NCBI RefSeq assembly: GCF_001761365.1
Contig: NZ_CP017477.1
Span: 890,501-954,500 of the forward strand
Length of the DNA: 64,000 nucleotides
DNA from: Polaribacter vadi
GTDB lineage: Bacteria; Bacteroidota; Bacteroidia; Flavobacteriales; Flavobacteriaceae
Reading direction: 5' to 3'
Below are positions 1-7,839 of the stretch, in pieces. The translations under genes and the position numbers were made by a program. Every line of letters begins with the position of its first letter. Positions within the stretch are counted from its first letter, which is position 1. The notes under the pieces are model-generated. The model was given only the letters and a program-made list of their open reading frames with translations, did no database searches and had not been told where the DNA came from.

Positions 1-285
1 AATGACAACCCTACTGATGCAGGGTTTTATTACATCATCAGAAAAAAAGATACGCTACAAACCATCGCTTTTAACAATCCTAAAGAGGAAAGTTTACTAC
101 AATTTTTAGATATCAATACTCTAAAAGACATCAATCCAGAAATAAATTTTTCTTCTTCTATTGAAGATTTTTTTATCAACCTAAATAATAAAAATGAAGT
201 TCATTGGCTTTGGAAATGGTTTTTAGCCTTGGCAATTGTATCTTTGTTATTAGAAATTTTGATTTTAAAATTCTATAAACCATGA
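1..285 (+). CDS. BatA-like membrane protein, 3' end only
   Basis: The window opens inside a reading frame that runs to a TGA at 283-285. The visible 94 residues are soluble and end in one strong hydrophobic helix (residues WLWKWFLALAIVSLLLEIL) followed by a short basic tail, so the protein ends with a membrane anchor. In flavobacteria the gene directly before this type of dihydroorotase is usually a BatA/von Willebrand-related membrane protein, and the tail fits that, but the domain that would prove it lies outside the window. The stop overlaps the next start by 4 bases (ATGA), so the two are probably translationally coupled. Confidence 0.6.
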   Translation, partial: NDNPTDAGFYYIIRKKDTLQTIAFNNPKEESLLQFLDINTLKDINPEINFSSSIEDFFINLNNKNEVHWLWKWFLALAIVSLLLEILILKFYKP

Positions 286-1544
286 GTATGAGTACGCTTC
301 TTAAAAATGCAACGATTATAGATGCATCAAGTCCTTATCATCAACAAAAAAAAGATATTTTAATTAGTGATGGGAAAATTGAAAAAATTGAAGATTCAAT
401 TCAGCAAAAAAAGAACTATACAGTTGTAAACGTTGATAATTTACACGTTTCTTGTGGATGGTTTGACACCAGTGTTTCTTTAGGTGAACCTGGTTTTGAA
501 GAACGAGAAACCATTAAAAATGGCTTGCAAGTTGCCGCAAAAAGTGGCTTTACTACAATTGCTGTAAATTCGAACACAAATCCTATTATCGACTCGAAAT
601 CTGATGTTGAGTTTTTAATTAACAAGGCTCAAAATTCTGCTGTAAAACTATACCCAATTGCTGCTTTAACCATAAATAGTGAAGGTGTTGACATGGCTGA
701 ACTGTATGACATGCAACAATCTGGAGCTGTAGCTTTTGGCGATTACAACAAACCTATTGAGAATGACAACTTAATGAAAGTTGCACTTTTGTACGCTCAA
801 AATTTTGATGGTTTGGTATTGAGTTTCCCAAAAAACAACAAAATTGCTGGAGAAGGAATTGCAAACGAAGGCATTAACAGCACTAAATTAGGGTTGAAAG
901 GAATTCCTGCTTTGGCTGAACATATTCAAATTGCTAGAGATATATTTTTGTTAGAATATACAGGTGGAAAATTACACATACCAACAATTTCATCTGCAAA
1001 ATCGGTTGAACTGATTAAAGATGCCAAGAAAAAAGGACTGAAAGTTACTTGTAGTGTTGCTGCACATCACTTGGTTTTGACAGATAATGAGTTGCATGGT
1101 TTTGATAGTAACTTTAAAACGAATCCGCCTTTAAGAACTAAAGACGATATTAAAGTTTTACAAAAAGGAGTCAAATCTGGGGTGATAGACATCATAACTT
1201 CCGATCATAATCCTATTGATATTGAACATAAAAAAGTAGAATTTAGCGAAGCAAAAGATGGTGTGATTGGTTTAGAAACTGTTTTTGGTGCTTTAAATTC
1301 GGTTTTAGATTTAGAAGATTTTATCAACTGTATCACAACAAAACCAAAAGAAATTTTTGGGATTGAAAATTATTCTATAAAAGAAGGAAACATTGCTGAT
1401 GTAACTTTATTTGACCCAAATAGCGATGTAACTTTTACAAAAGAACATATTTTATCGACTTCTAAAAACAGCCCTTTTATCAACAAAAAACTAAAAGGAA
1501 ATGTTTATGGAATTTTTGCAAACAATCAATTAATTTTAAAATAA
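282..1544 (+). CDS. Dihydroorotase-like protein lacking the HxH metal site
   Basis: A 420-residue amidohydrolase-fold protein of the length of dihydroorotases (pyrimidine synthesis, carbamoyl-aspartate to dihydroorotate). The usual D-x-H-x-H-x-R-E-P-G signature appears at residues 62-71 as DTSVSLGEPG: both zinc-binding histidines are Ser (64, 66) and the substrate Arg is Gly (68). The late TSDHNP motif with the catalytic Asp is kept, as is HIPTIS in the middle. Flavobacterial genomes commonly carry this variant under the name pyrC, but by sequence it should not bind metal normally and may be a structural partner of aspartate transcarbamoylase or have another role. Two in-frame ATGs (282, 288) are possible starts; 282 overlaps the upstream stop. 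Confidence 0.85.
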   Translation: MSMSTLLKNATIIDASSPYHQQKKDILISDGKIEKIEDSIQQKKNYTVVNVDNLHVSCGWFDTSVSLGEPGFEERETIKNGLQVAAKSGFTTIAVNSNTNPIIDSKSDVEFLINKAQNSAVKLYPIAALTINSEGVDMAELYDMQQSGAVAFGDYNKPIENDNLMKVALLYAQNFDGLVLSFPKNNKIAGEGIANEGINSTKLGLKGIPALAEHIQIARDIFLLEYTGGKLHIPTISSAKSVELIKDAKKKGLKVTCSVAAHHLVLTDNELHGFDSNFKTNPPLRTKDDIKVLQKGVKSGVIDIITSDHNPIDIEHKKVEFSEAKDGVIGLETVFGALNSVLDLEDFINCITTKPKEIFGIENYSIKEGNIADVTLFDPNSDVTFTKEHILSTSKNSPFINKKLKGNVYGIFANNQLILK

Positions 1545-1550
1545 TACAAA

Positions 1551-1895
1551 ATGGAAAGAATAGACATAAACAACGAAGAAACTGTAAACGAAGGAAAAAT
1601 CGCTGCCATCATTAGCCATTTATGGATTGTAGGTTTGGTGATTGCTTTTATAATGAATCTGAATAAAAAAAACTCGTTTACAAGCTTTTACATAAGACAA
1701 ATGATTGGTTTAAATTTAGCGCAGTTTTTAAATGGCGTTTTAATTTATGAGCTTTTAGGAAGAACTGCTGGTTTAATTGTTGGTGTTTTACTATTTATTT
1801 GTTGGTTTATTTCTTTGTTTGGCGCATTTAAAGGTGAAGAAAAACTAATACCATATATTGGTGAATATTTTCAAAAAGGGTTTCAAGGAATTTAG
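1551..1895 (+). CDS. Small membrane protein, DUF4870/Tic20-like
   Basis: A 114-residue protein with about three hydrophobic helices (roughly residues 20-36, 50-68, 70-92) and a GEEKLIPYIGEYF tail. The opening pattern, an acidic start and then KIAAIISHLWIVG, resembles the DUF4870 family of small bacterial membrane proteins, often labelled import component protein; no function is established. It starts 6 bases after the dihydroorotase-like gene, so it is probably the last gene of that operon. Confidence 0.7.
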   Translation: MERIDINNEETVNEGKIAAIISHLWIVGLVIAFIMNLNKKNSFTSFYIRQMIGLNLAQFLNGVLIYELLGRTAGLIVGVLLFICWFISLFGAFKGEEKLIPYIGEYFQKGFQGI

Positions 1896-2029
1896 GATAA
1901 ATTTCAAAAAAAACCAATTTTAATAAATTTTTAATACAAAGTCCTGCTGAAAAGAGGGATTCATTAAAGTTGCTATTTTGAATTTATTACGTTTTAATTT
2001 TCAAAAGTAGACATCATAAAAAAGCATGT

Positions 2030-2668
2030 ATGAGTTTAGAATATATTGTTAGACAACCAACGAAAGTTTCTGAAAATCCGCCATTATTAATTTTATTACA
2101 TGGTTATGGAAGCAATAAAGAAGATTTATTTTCTTTTGCTGAAGAATTACCAGAAGAACTACTTATTATAAGTGCGCAAGCACCTCACGAAATGGGTTAT
2201 GGAGGTTATGCTTGGTATGCGATTAATTTTGATGATGTAAAAGGTAAGTTTTCTGACTTAAAACAAGCCAGAGAATCTTTGGATAAAATTGCCATTTTTA
2301 TTGATGAAATAAAAGCAAAATACAACACAAATGCTGATAAAACTTTCTTATTAGGATTTAGCCAAGGTGCCATTTTAAGCTACTCTTTAAGTTTTATGTA
2401 TCCAAATAAGGTACAACATGTAATTGCTTTGAGTGGTTATATAAATGATGAAATGATTCCTAAAACTATCTCTAAAGACATCAAAACCGATTATTATTGT
2501 TCTCATGGTTCTGTAGACCAAGTTTTACCTGTAGATTGGGCAAGAAAAAGCAAACCTTTTTTAGATAATTTAGGTTTACAAAATGTATATTCTGAATACA
2601 ATGTTGGTCATGGAGTTGCTCCGCAGAATTTTTATAGTTTTAAAAAGTGGATTGAGGAACGACTTTAA
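2030..2668 (+). CDS. Alpha/beta hydrolase (carboxylesterase/phospholipase family)
   Basis: A 212-residue cytoplasmic hydrolase without a signal peptide. It has the family's LILLHGYGSNKEDL oxyanion region near the N-terminus, the nucleophile elbow GFSQG around residues 108-112, an acid in GSVDQVLPV, and the catalytic His in VGHGVAPQ near the C-terminus. These form the Ser-Asp-His triad of small carboxylesterases such as YpfH/EstB, which hydrolyse short esters or lysophospholipids; the real substrate cannot be read from sequence. It stands alone, about 130 bases after the previous gene. Confidence 0.85.
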   Translation: MSLEYIVRQPTKVSENPPLLILLHGYGSNKEDLFSFAEELPEELLIISAQAPHEMGYGGYAWYAINFDDVKGKFSDLKQARESLDKIAIFIDEIKAKYNTNADKTFLLGFSQGAILSYSLSFMYPNKVQHVIALSGYINDEMIPKTISKDIKTDYYCSHGSVDQVLPVDWARKSKPFLDNLGLQNVYSEYNVGHGVAPQNFYSFKKWIEERL

Positions 2669-2760
2669 AACTATGTAAAAACACAGTTGTTTTTTGATTT
2701 AAATATCTTAATTTCGAAGTTGTATAACTTATATTAAAAAAAAACACTAACTATTTATTT

Positions 2761-2880
2761 ATGAAAATTTTATTATGGCAATTATTATTAATTTTAGTTC
2801 CAATTATTATTGTAATACTTATTGTTAGATTAATTAGAAAAAAGAAAAATGGGAACTTGGGGTCCAGCAATATTTTCTGA
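2761..2880 (+). CDS. Tiny single-pass membrane protein (39 aa)
   Basis: A short ORF starting ATG AAA ATT TTA. It encodes a continuous hydrophobic segment (residues 2-24, rich in Leu, Ile and Val) followed by a basic RLIRKKKN stretch, a plausible N-out/C-in membrane peptide. It overlaps the next gene by 32 bases in another frame. Composition and the positive-inside pattern support it; no homologue is recognised, so it could be a chance ORF. Confidence 0.4.
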   Translation: MKILLWQLLLILVPIIIVILIVRLIRKKKNGNLGSSNIF

Positions 2881-3622
2881 TGATTTAGCCTGTGACATCA
2901 GAAATGACTTTAAAGAATTAATTGGTGATGGTTTCGATTCAGAACAAGCTACATCTGCACTTATAAAGGAACATCAAGATTCAATAAATGACAGCGATGA
3001 GAGCTCTGTATTTTGGTTTGCGCTTGCAGACACTCAATGGAAAACTGGACGTCTAATTGATATAGTTCTGAAAAAAACTCTTGAAATTATTGAGTTTGGA
3101 TCTGATTTGGAAAGATGGAAAGAAGACCCTAAAAACCTTAAGAAAAGAAAAGTTGCGATTACAAAACTCAAACAACAACTTTTAACTGAACAACCTAAAG
3201 AAAAAAGAATTCCAAAAATTTATCGAGAAGAATCAATATTCAATATTGGCGATATATTTAGCTATAAAAGCAAATTAGAGAAAAAAGCCTTATTCAGAGT
3301 AATTGGTATTCATCAAGACAAAGGTGGGAGATTCTCAGTTTGTGAGCTACTTGATTGGTTTGAAAAAGAATTACCGATTAAAAATGGACTTCTCTCAAAA
3401 GGTAAAATAGACACCAACAAACTATCTAAATTAAAAGTTAGGACTTTCGAAAACGAAAAAAAGCAATTCATGTTGGGCGAAATTACTACTAAATACAAGC
3501 CAAAAGATGAATGGTTTGAGTTGATAACAACAAAAAGTAAACCACATCAAAAAGATACAGGCTATTCTGTTATCTTTTGGAGAAACCTAGATAAACTGTT
3601 AATCAATGAATTTGAGAAATAA
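2849..3622 (+). CDS. Conserved uncharacterised protein, DUF4259-like N-terminus
   Basis: A 257-residue soluble protein. It begins MGTWGPAIFSDDLACDIRND, typical of a widespread family whose members start MGxWGxxxFxxD and are sometimes labelled DUF4259. The N-terminal ~90 residues look helical and contain FWFALADTQWKTGRL; the second half (from about 130) looks beta-rich, with FRVIGIHQDKGGRF. No catalytic motif is evident. These proteins are often scattered accessory genes. It is followed by a 55-base gap and the convergent kinase gene. Confidence 0.7.
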   Translation: MGTWGPAIFSDDLACDIRNDFKELIGDGFDSEQATSALIKEHQDSINDSDESSVFWFALADTQWKTGRLIDIVLKKTLEIIEFGSDLERWKEDPKNLKKRKVAITKLKQQLLTEQPKEKRIPKIYREESIFNIGDIFSYKSKLEKKALFRVIGIHQDKGGRFSVCELLDWFEKELPIKNGLLSKGKIDTNKLSKLKVRTFENEKKQFMLGEITTKYKPKDEWFELITTKSKPHQKDTGYSVIFWRNLDKLLINEFEK

Positions 3623-3677
3623 ACGAATAACAACACTATGCAAAATGAATTTCACACAAAAACTTCAGCAAAATAAC

Positions 3678-5198
3678 CTAAAAACACCTTTCAATCTTTC
3701 CAATCAACTCATCAAACTTATAAGGTTTAAAAATTACATCTGTAAAACCTAAATTTAAATAATTTTCTTTGTGTTCTTGAGTGGCATTTCCTGTTAACGC
3801 TAAAAAAGGAATTTTATTATTTTTTTTAAAAGTAGCTTTTTGCTGAATTAATGTATCTCCAGTAATTTCTGGCATATTAATATCTAAAAGAGCAACATCA
3901 AAATCTTGTGTATTCAATATTTCTAAAGCTTCTAAACCATTTTTTACAACGGTTATTATAACATCTTCTTTATTTAAAATATGTGCTGTTATTTTCTGAT
4001 TCAACAAATCATCATCTGCCAATAAAATTCGTTTTCCTTTTAAACTTTGTAAGGTTAATTTTTCGTTTTCTACAAGTGGTTTCTTAGCAGTTTTCAAAGC
4101 TTTTTTAAACGGAATTTCCACAGAAAAAGTAGAACCAACATTTAATTCGCTTGCTACAGTTATGGAACCGTTCATAGCACTCACCAAACGTTTTACGATG
4201 GATAAACCCAAACCTGCACCACCAAAAACTCGATTATCATCCAACTCAGTTTGCCTATATTCTTCAAAAATCTTTACAGTTTGCTCTTCAGTCATTCCTC
4301 TGCCTGTATCTGTAATTTTGAATCTAATTTCAGCTGTTTTTTTGTTTTCTGATATAATTTCTGTTTGTATAGAAACCTTGCCTTTTTTGGTGAATTTAAG
4401 TGCATTGTTCATCAAATTCGCCAAAATTTGATTCACTCTAACTCCATCACCAATTAAAGTTGCTGGAATGGCATCTGACATAGAAATATCTAAAGCAATC
4501 AACTCATTTTTATGCTGATTTTTAAAATTGACAAAATTGCTTTTTACAACTTGGTTTACATTTATTTCTTCAAGAGCCAATTCTAATTTACCAGCTTCAA
4601 TTCTAGATAAATCTAAAATATCATCTACAATCACTTTTAAATTCTTACCAGATAAGGCTAAATAACTAACATATTCTTTTACTTTACCGCTTAAATCTTC
4701 TTCAGCAATCATTTTTGTATATCCTAAAATTGTGTTTAAAGGATTCCGAACTTCATGACTCATAATTGCCAAAAAACGAGATTTTTCTTCATTGGCTTTG
4801 TCCGATGCTTTTCTTAAAATAGCCAATTCTTTATTTTTTTCTGAAATTTCTCTTTTCATAAAAAACAAATCATTTCTATTTTGATTTAACTCTTTCACAA
4901 TTTTATAAACACTAGTTCTATTATGAATTAAAATGGTGAATTCATCAGCATCTTTAAACAATTCTAAATCTACATTATATTCATTTTCTTTAGAGTTAAT
5001 CATCATTCCTTCCATTAAAAAAGATTCTTTTTCTGGAAGTGATTCTAAAGTACCAAATAAAAAAGGACAGGTTTCAAAAATTGAAGTTTCAACAACAAAA
5101 TCTTCAATAGCAAATTTACCCGCAAGTATTTTTTTAATAATTCCTTGCTGATTGGTCGTTAATTCTAAAAAAACATTTTCAATTTTAGCTGGAGTCAA
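3678..5198 (-). CDS. Hybrid sensor histidine kinase/response regulator
   Basis: A 506-residue soluble hybrid kinase. Residues 1-105 form a sensor-like region (PAS-like by size, no obvious cofactor motif), 108-140 a coiled coil, and the H-box IMSHEVRNPLN has the phosphorylated His at 148. The ATP-binding domain has N-box NLMNNALKF, G1 DTGRGMTEE and G2 FGGAGLGLSIV. A receiver domain occupies about 388-506, with LLADDD, phospho-acceptor Asp in LLDINMP and Lys in FKPYK. There is no membrane segment, so it senses a cytoplasmic signal or partner. It starts 5 bases after the small GTPase gene, as the last gene of that operon. No DNA-binding output is present, so it probably acts by protein contact or phosphorelay. 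Confidence 0.93.
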   Translation of the reverse strand: MTPAKIENVFLELTTNQQGIIKKILAGKFAIEDFVVETSIFETCPFLFGTLESLPEKESFLMEGMMINSKENEYNVDLELFKDADEFTILIHNRTSVYKIVKELNQNRNDLFFMKREISEKNKELAILRKASDKANEEKSRFLAIMSHEVRNPLNTILGYTKMIAEEDLSGKVKEYVSYLALSGKNLKVIVDDILDLSRIEAGKLELALEEINVNQVVKSNFVNFKNQHKNELIALDISMSDAIPATLIGDGVRVNQILANLMNNALKFTKKGKVSIQTEIISENKKTAEIRFKITDTGRGMTEEQTVKIFEEYRQTELDDNRVFGGAGLGLSIVKRLVSAMNGSITVASELNVGSTFSVEIPFKKALKTAKKPLVENEKLTLQSLKGKRILLADDDLLNQKITAHILNKEDVIITVVKNGLEALEILNTQDFDVALLDINMPEITGDTLIQQKATFKKNNKIPFLALTGNATQEHKENYLNLGFTDVIFKPYKFDELIGKIERCF

Positions 5199-5203
5199 AA
5201 GTT

Positions 5204-5689
5204 TTATTTTAAAGATTGTTTGGCAAGAATAGCAAAAGCATCTTCTACATTTTCATTTTCTTTTGCACTTGTAATTAAGTCTATAGGAATTTCAACTATT
5301 TTTTTTACTTGATTTATTTCGTTCAACGTTAACAAGTCTTTTTTGTTACCAACCAACAAAATATCTTTTAAACCCGATAATTCTCTAACAGTTTCCAGTT
5401 GATTTTTTAAATTTAAATACGTTTCTTCTCTATTTAAATCGAACACATACATGGCTGCACTTGCTCCTAAAAAATAAGCTTTTGGTACTTTTTCATCATC
5501 TTTTGTACCTGCAACATCCCAAATTAAAAGTTTAATTTGCTCATCGTTTAAATTTACAATTTTTGTACTTACTCGAACACCAATTGTACTAATATAATCT
5601 TCAGAAAATTCATTTAACACAAATTGCCTAATTAAGGATGTTTTACCAACACCAAAATTACCAACAAGCAGTACTTTTTTTGCAATCAT
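5204..5689 (-). CDS. Rab/Ras-like small GTPase
   Basis: A 161-residue single-domain GTPase of the eukaryote-like Ras superfamily. G1 is GNFGVGKTS (residues 10-18, Lys16), switch I is STIGV with Thr35, G3 is WDVAGT (57-62), G4 is NKKD (114-117) and G5 is TSAKEN (139-144). The catalytic Gln that follows G3 in Ras/Rab (AGQ) is Thr62 here, which predicts slow intrinsic hydrolysis and need of a partner. No C-terminal lipid motif. It lies between a roadblock-like protein gene (11-base gap) and a hybrid kinase gene (5-base gap), as in MglA/MglB-type switches. The direct output is unknown. Confidence 0.92.
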   Translation of the reverse strand: MIAKKVLLVGNFGVGKTSLIRQFVLNEFSEDYISTIGVRVSTKIVNLNDEQIKLLIWDVAGTKDDEKVPKAYFLGASAAMYVFDLNREETYLNLKNQLETVRELSGLKDILLVGNKKDLLTLNEINQVKKIVEIPIDLITSAKENENVEDAFAILAKQSLK

Positions 5690-5700
5690 TATATATCCTT

Positions 5701-6516
5701 TTATGTTGGTACTTTAATTAAAATTTCTTCGATCAAAGCATTTAGCCTTTTTTCGTCTGATAAAAACGATCTATCTCGTAAAATTTTTTCTGCTAATGTG
5801 TTCAAGTTATCTGCTAGTTCTTCTTTAAATTCGGAAGTGATAACACCAGAAGTTGCAGTTGCAATGTAAATAGATTTGAAGTTATACATTGATAATTGAA
5901 ATGTTTCAAATTTTATATCTTCTAAATCTTGTCCTTGTTTTGAAAAGGCATCTTCTGCAAAAGATTTAATTGCGGTTAACATTCCAGAAATCATATCTTT
6001 ATCTGCAATATTACCTCTAGAATAATTACCAATTAACAAACCTGAGTTTTCTTCAATCACAAAAACTTCTTCTATAGTTGATGCAAAAACAGATTGTAAA
6101 ACATCTTCTGCATCTGTTTTTTTTCCTTTAAAAAATCTTTTTAAAATATGTGTTAAAGAAAATTTATCGTTAATGGTTTTGTTAATGGTACCTGAGAGTT
6201 TTGTTATTTCTGCGACAATAAATTTCTGAATCAATTTACCCATAATTGGGTAAAGTGCTTCTATGACTTCGTCTTGAGATTCTCTAATTTGAACTTTTAT
6301 AGCTTGCGTAACTTGATTCCCAAAATAATCGGAAAAATTATCTTTTAAATCATCAATTTTATCATCTAAAACAGGTTTTACTTCTTTTTTGAAATCATCT
6401 TTCTTTAAAAACTCTTTTCTTAAAGATTCAAATTCTTTTCTGTCTTCTGTTAATAAAAGTTCTTTTAGTAGCTCAAATCGATTTTCTTTTTTATGATCTA
6501 CAGGTAGGTTTTCCAT
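5701..6516 (-). CDS. Roadblock/LC7-like protein with helical N-terminus
   Basis: A 271-residue soluble protein. Residues 10-130 are highly charged and helical, including VLDDKIDDLKDNF and a region around residues 80-105 with DEVIEALYPIMGKLIQKFI. Residues about 147-245 resemble a roadblock/longin module: EEVFVIEENSGLLIGNYS, then a helix DKDMISGMLTAIKSFAEDAF, then strands ending SIYIATATSG. Roadblock proteins such as MglB are GAPs or scaffolds for small GTPases, and this gene directly precedes one. Its start follows the previous stop with no gap (TAAATG), indicating tight coupling. The domain call is by pattern; a profile or structure comparison would settle it. Confidence 0.7.
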   Translation of the reverse strand: MENLPVDHKKENRFELLKELLLTEDRKEFESLRKEFLKKDDFKKEVKPVLDDKIDDLKDNFSDYFGNQVTQAIKVQIRESQDEVIEALYPIMGKLIQKFIVAEITKLSGTINKTINDKFSLTHILKRFFKGKKTDAEDVLQSVFASTIEEVFVIEENSGLLIGNYSRGNIADKDMISGMLTAIKSFAEDAFSKQGQDLEDIKFETFQLSMYNFKSIYIATATSGVITSEFKEELADNLNTLAEKILRDRSFLSDEKRLNALIEEILIKVPT

Positions 6517-6870
6517 TTATTCTTGCAACATCTGTGCAATTTTCTCTAAAGCTTTTCCTAATTTTCTTCTATCGGCTTTTTCATCATCTAAATCTGCCAA
6601 TCTTTTGTCTAAATCATCATTCAAATCCTGAAATTTATGATCTACCAAACTCTCTAAATCAGCTAATTTATTTTCGATATTGGCAATTGCTTCAGATAAT
6701 GACTTGGAATTTTTTTCTTGAAGTATATTTATTTTGTCGTAAACATCTGCAATTTCAGAATCATATTTTTGAATATTTTCTCCAAATATAAGGTCTCTTA
6801 CTGCTGCAATTCTAGAATCAACTTGCTGATTAGAAGCTGGTTCATTAGTTTCTTCGGGATTTTTTTTCAT
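6517..6870 (-). CDS. Small acidic coiled-coil protein
   Basis: A 117-residue protein, first gene of the four-gene signalling operon. After a disordered N-terminus there is a conserved-looking block VDSRIAAVRDLIFGENIQ (residues 17-34), and from about 35 to 115 a continuous heptad pattern (IADVYDKINILQEK, ADLESLVDHKFQDLNDDLDK), so a long coiled coil is expected. No catalytic motif or signal peptide. It probably oligomerises or bridges the roadblock-like protein to something else; this is inferred from position only. Confidence 0.75.
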   Translation of the reverse strand: MKKNPEETNEPASNQQVDSRIAAVRDLIFGENIQKYDSEIADVYDKINILQEKNSKSLSEAIANIENKLADLESLVDHKFQDLNDDLDKRLADLDDEKADRRKLGKALEKIAQMLQE

Positions 6871-6947
6871 ATCTTTTTTGTTAGATTGGTAGTACTATAA
6901 ATTATTTTTAGCTTTTAGTAAATAGCTGTAAATAATAGCTTTGTAGA

Positions 6948-6955
6948 CAAATATA
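6948..6955 (-). promoter_or_regulatory. -7 promoter box for the GTPase/kinase operon
   Basis: On the minus strand this reads TATATTTG, a perfect match to the Bacteroidota -7 consensus TAnnTTTG. It lies 77 bases before the start of the coiled-coil gene, in the gap behind the metallo-hydrolase gene. No good -33 TTG is seen at 17-19 bases. Confidence 0.5.
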
Positions 6956-6979
6956 CACTAAATATCAAATTATAAAAAC

Positions 6980-7762
6980 CTATAAAGTAATTTTTAAACC
7001 ATCAAAAGCTAAAAAAACATTTTCAGGTAATGTTTTAGAAACTTCCTCATGGAAACCTAATTTATGGCTAATATGTGTAAAATATACTTTTTTTGGTTGC
7101 AATTCTTCTACAAAATTTAAGGCTTCTTGCAAATTAAAATGAGTTGGATGTTCTTCAATTCTCAAAGCATTAACCACCAAAACATCTAAATTTTTCAACT
7201 TTTCTATTTGCGATTTGCTAATACTTTTAACATCTGTTAAATAGGCAAAATCTTGAAACCTGTATCCTGTAACTGGTAAGTTTCCATGCATAACTTCTAT
7301 AGGAATTACCTGCAAATCATCTACATAAAAAGAGGTTTTATCTACAACATTAGGACAAACACTTGGAGCTCCTGGATACCTATTTTCAGTAGAAAATATA
7401 TATTGAAAACGCTGCTCTAAACTATGTAAAGTTCTCTGATTTAAATAAATAGGCATCCCTCCTATTTGATAACAATAAGGTCTTAAATCATCTATACCTG
7501 CTGTATGATCTGAATGTTCGTGCGTAAAAAAAACACCATTGATAAGCTGCACATTTTCACGCAACATTTGTTGTCTAAAATCAGGACCACAATCTATGGT
7601 ATAGTTTACATCATCCCATGAAATTAAAATAGAAGATCGTAAACGTTTGTCTTTTAAATCTTCTGACAAACAAACAGGATCTTTACTAGCAATCATTGGA
7701 ATGCCTTGTGAGGTTCCTGTACCTAAAAAAGTAATCGTTAACAGTTTTTTATCAGTATTCAT
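6980..7762 (-). CDS. MBL-fold metallo-hydrolase (PhnP-like)
   Basis: A 260-residue metallo-beta-lactamase-fold hydrolase. The motif HEHSDHTAG supplies the HxHxDH metal ligands, followed by MHGNLPVTGYRF and a late FTHISHKLG. An early TGTSQGIP loop and several cysteines fit the PhnP/lipoate-metabolism-like subgroup that cleaves cyclic phosphodiesters, but the substrate is not fixed by sequence. Full-length, no signal peptide, so cytoplasmic. It is divergent from the gene at 7840. Confidence 0.88.
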   Translation of the reverse strand: MNTDKKLLTITFLGTGTSQGIPMIASKDPVCLSEDLKDKRLRSSILISWDDVNYTIDCGPDFRQQMLRENVQLINGVFFTHEHSDHTAGIDDLRPYCYQIGGMPIYLNQRTLHSLEQRFQYIFSTENRYPGAPSVCPNVVDKTSFYVDDLQVIPIEVMHGNLPVTGYRFQDFAYLTDVKSISKSQIEKLKNLDVLVVNALRIEEHPTHFNLQEALNFVEELQPKKVYFTHISHKLGFHEEVSKTLPENVFLAFDGLKITL

Positions 7763-7808
7763 TACAACAAAAATAAGATAAAAATTGACTGGTAGCGTTC
7801 TTATTTAG

Positions 7809-7816
7809 TACATTTG
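7809..7816 (+). promoter_or_regulatory. -7 promoter box before the 482-aa conserved gene
   Basis: TACATTTG matches TAnnTTTG. A TTG at 7785-7787 lies 21 bases upstream, longer than the usual 17-19, so the -33 assignment is weak. The start codon is 23 bases downstream. Confidence 0.45.
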
Positions 7817-7839
7817 TTTACGAAAATAAAAATCCATAC

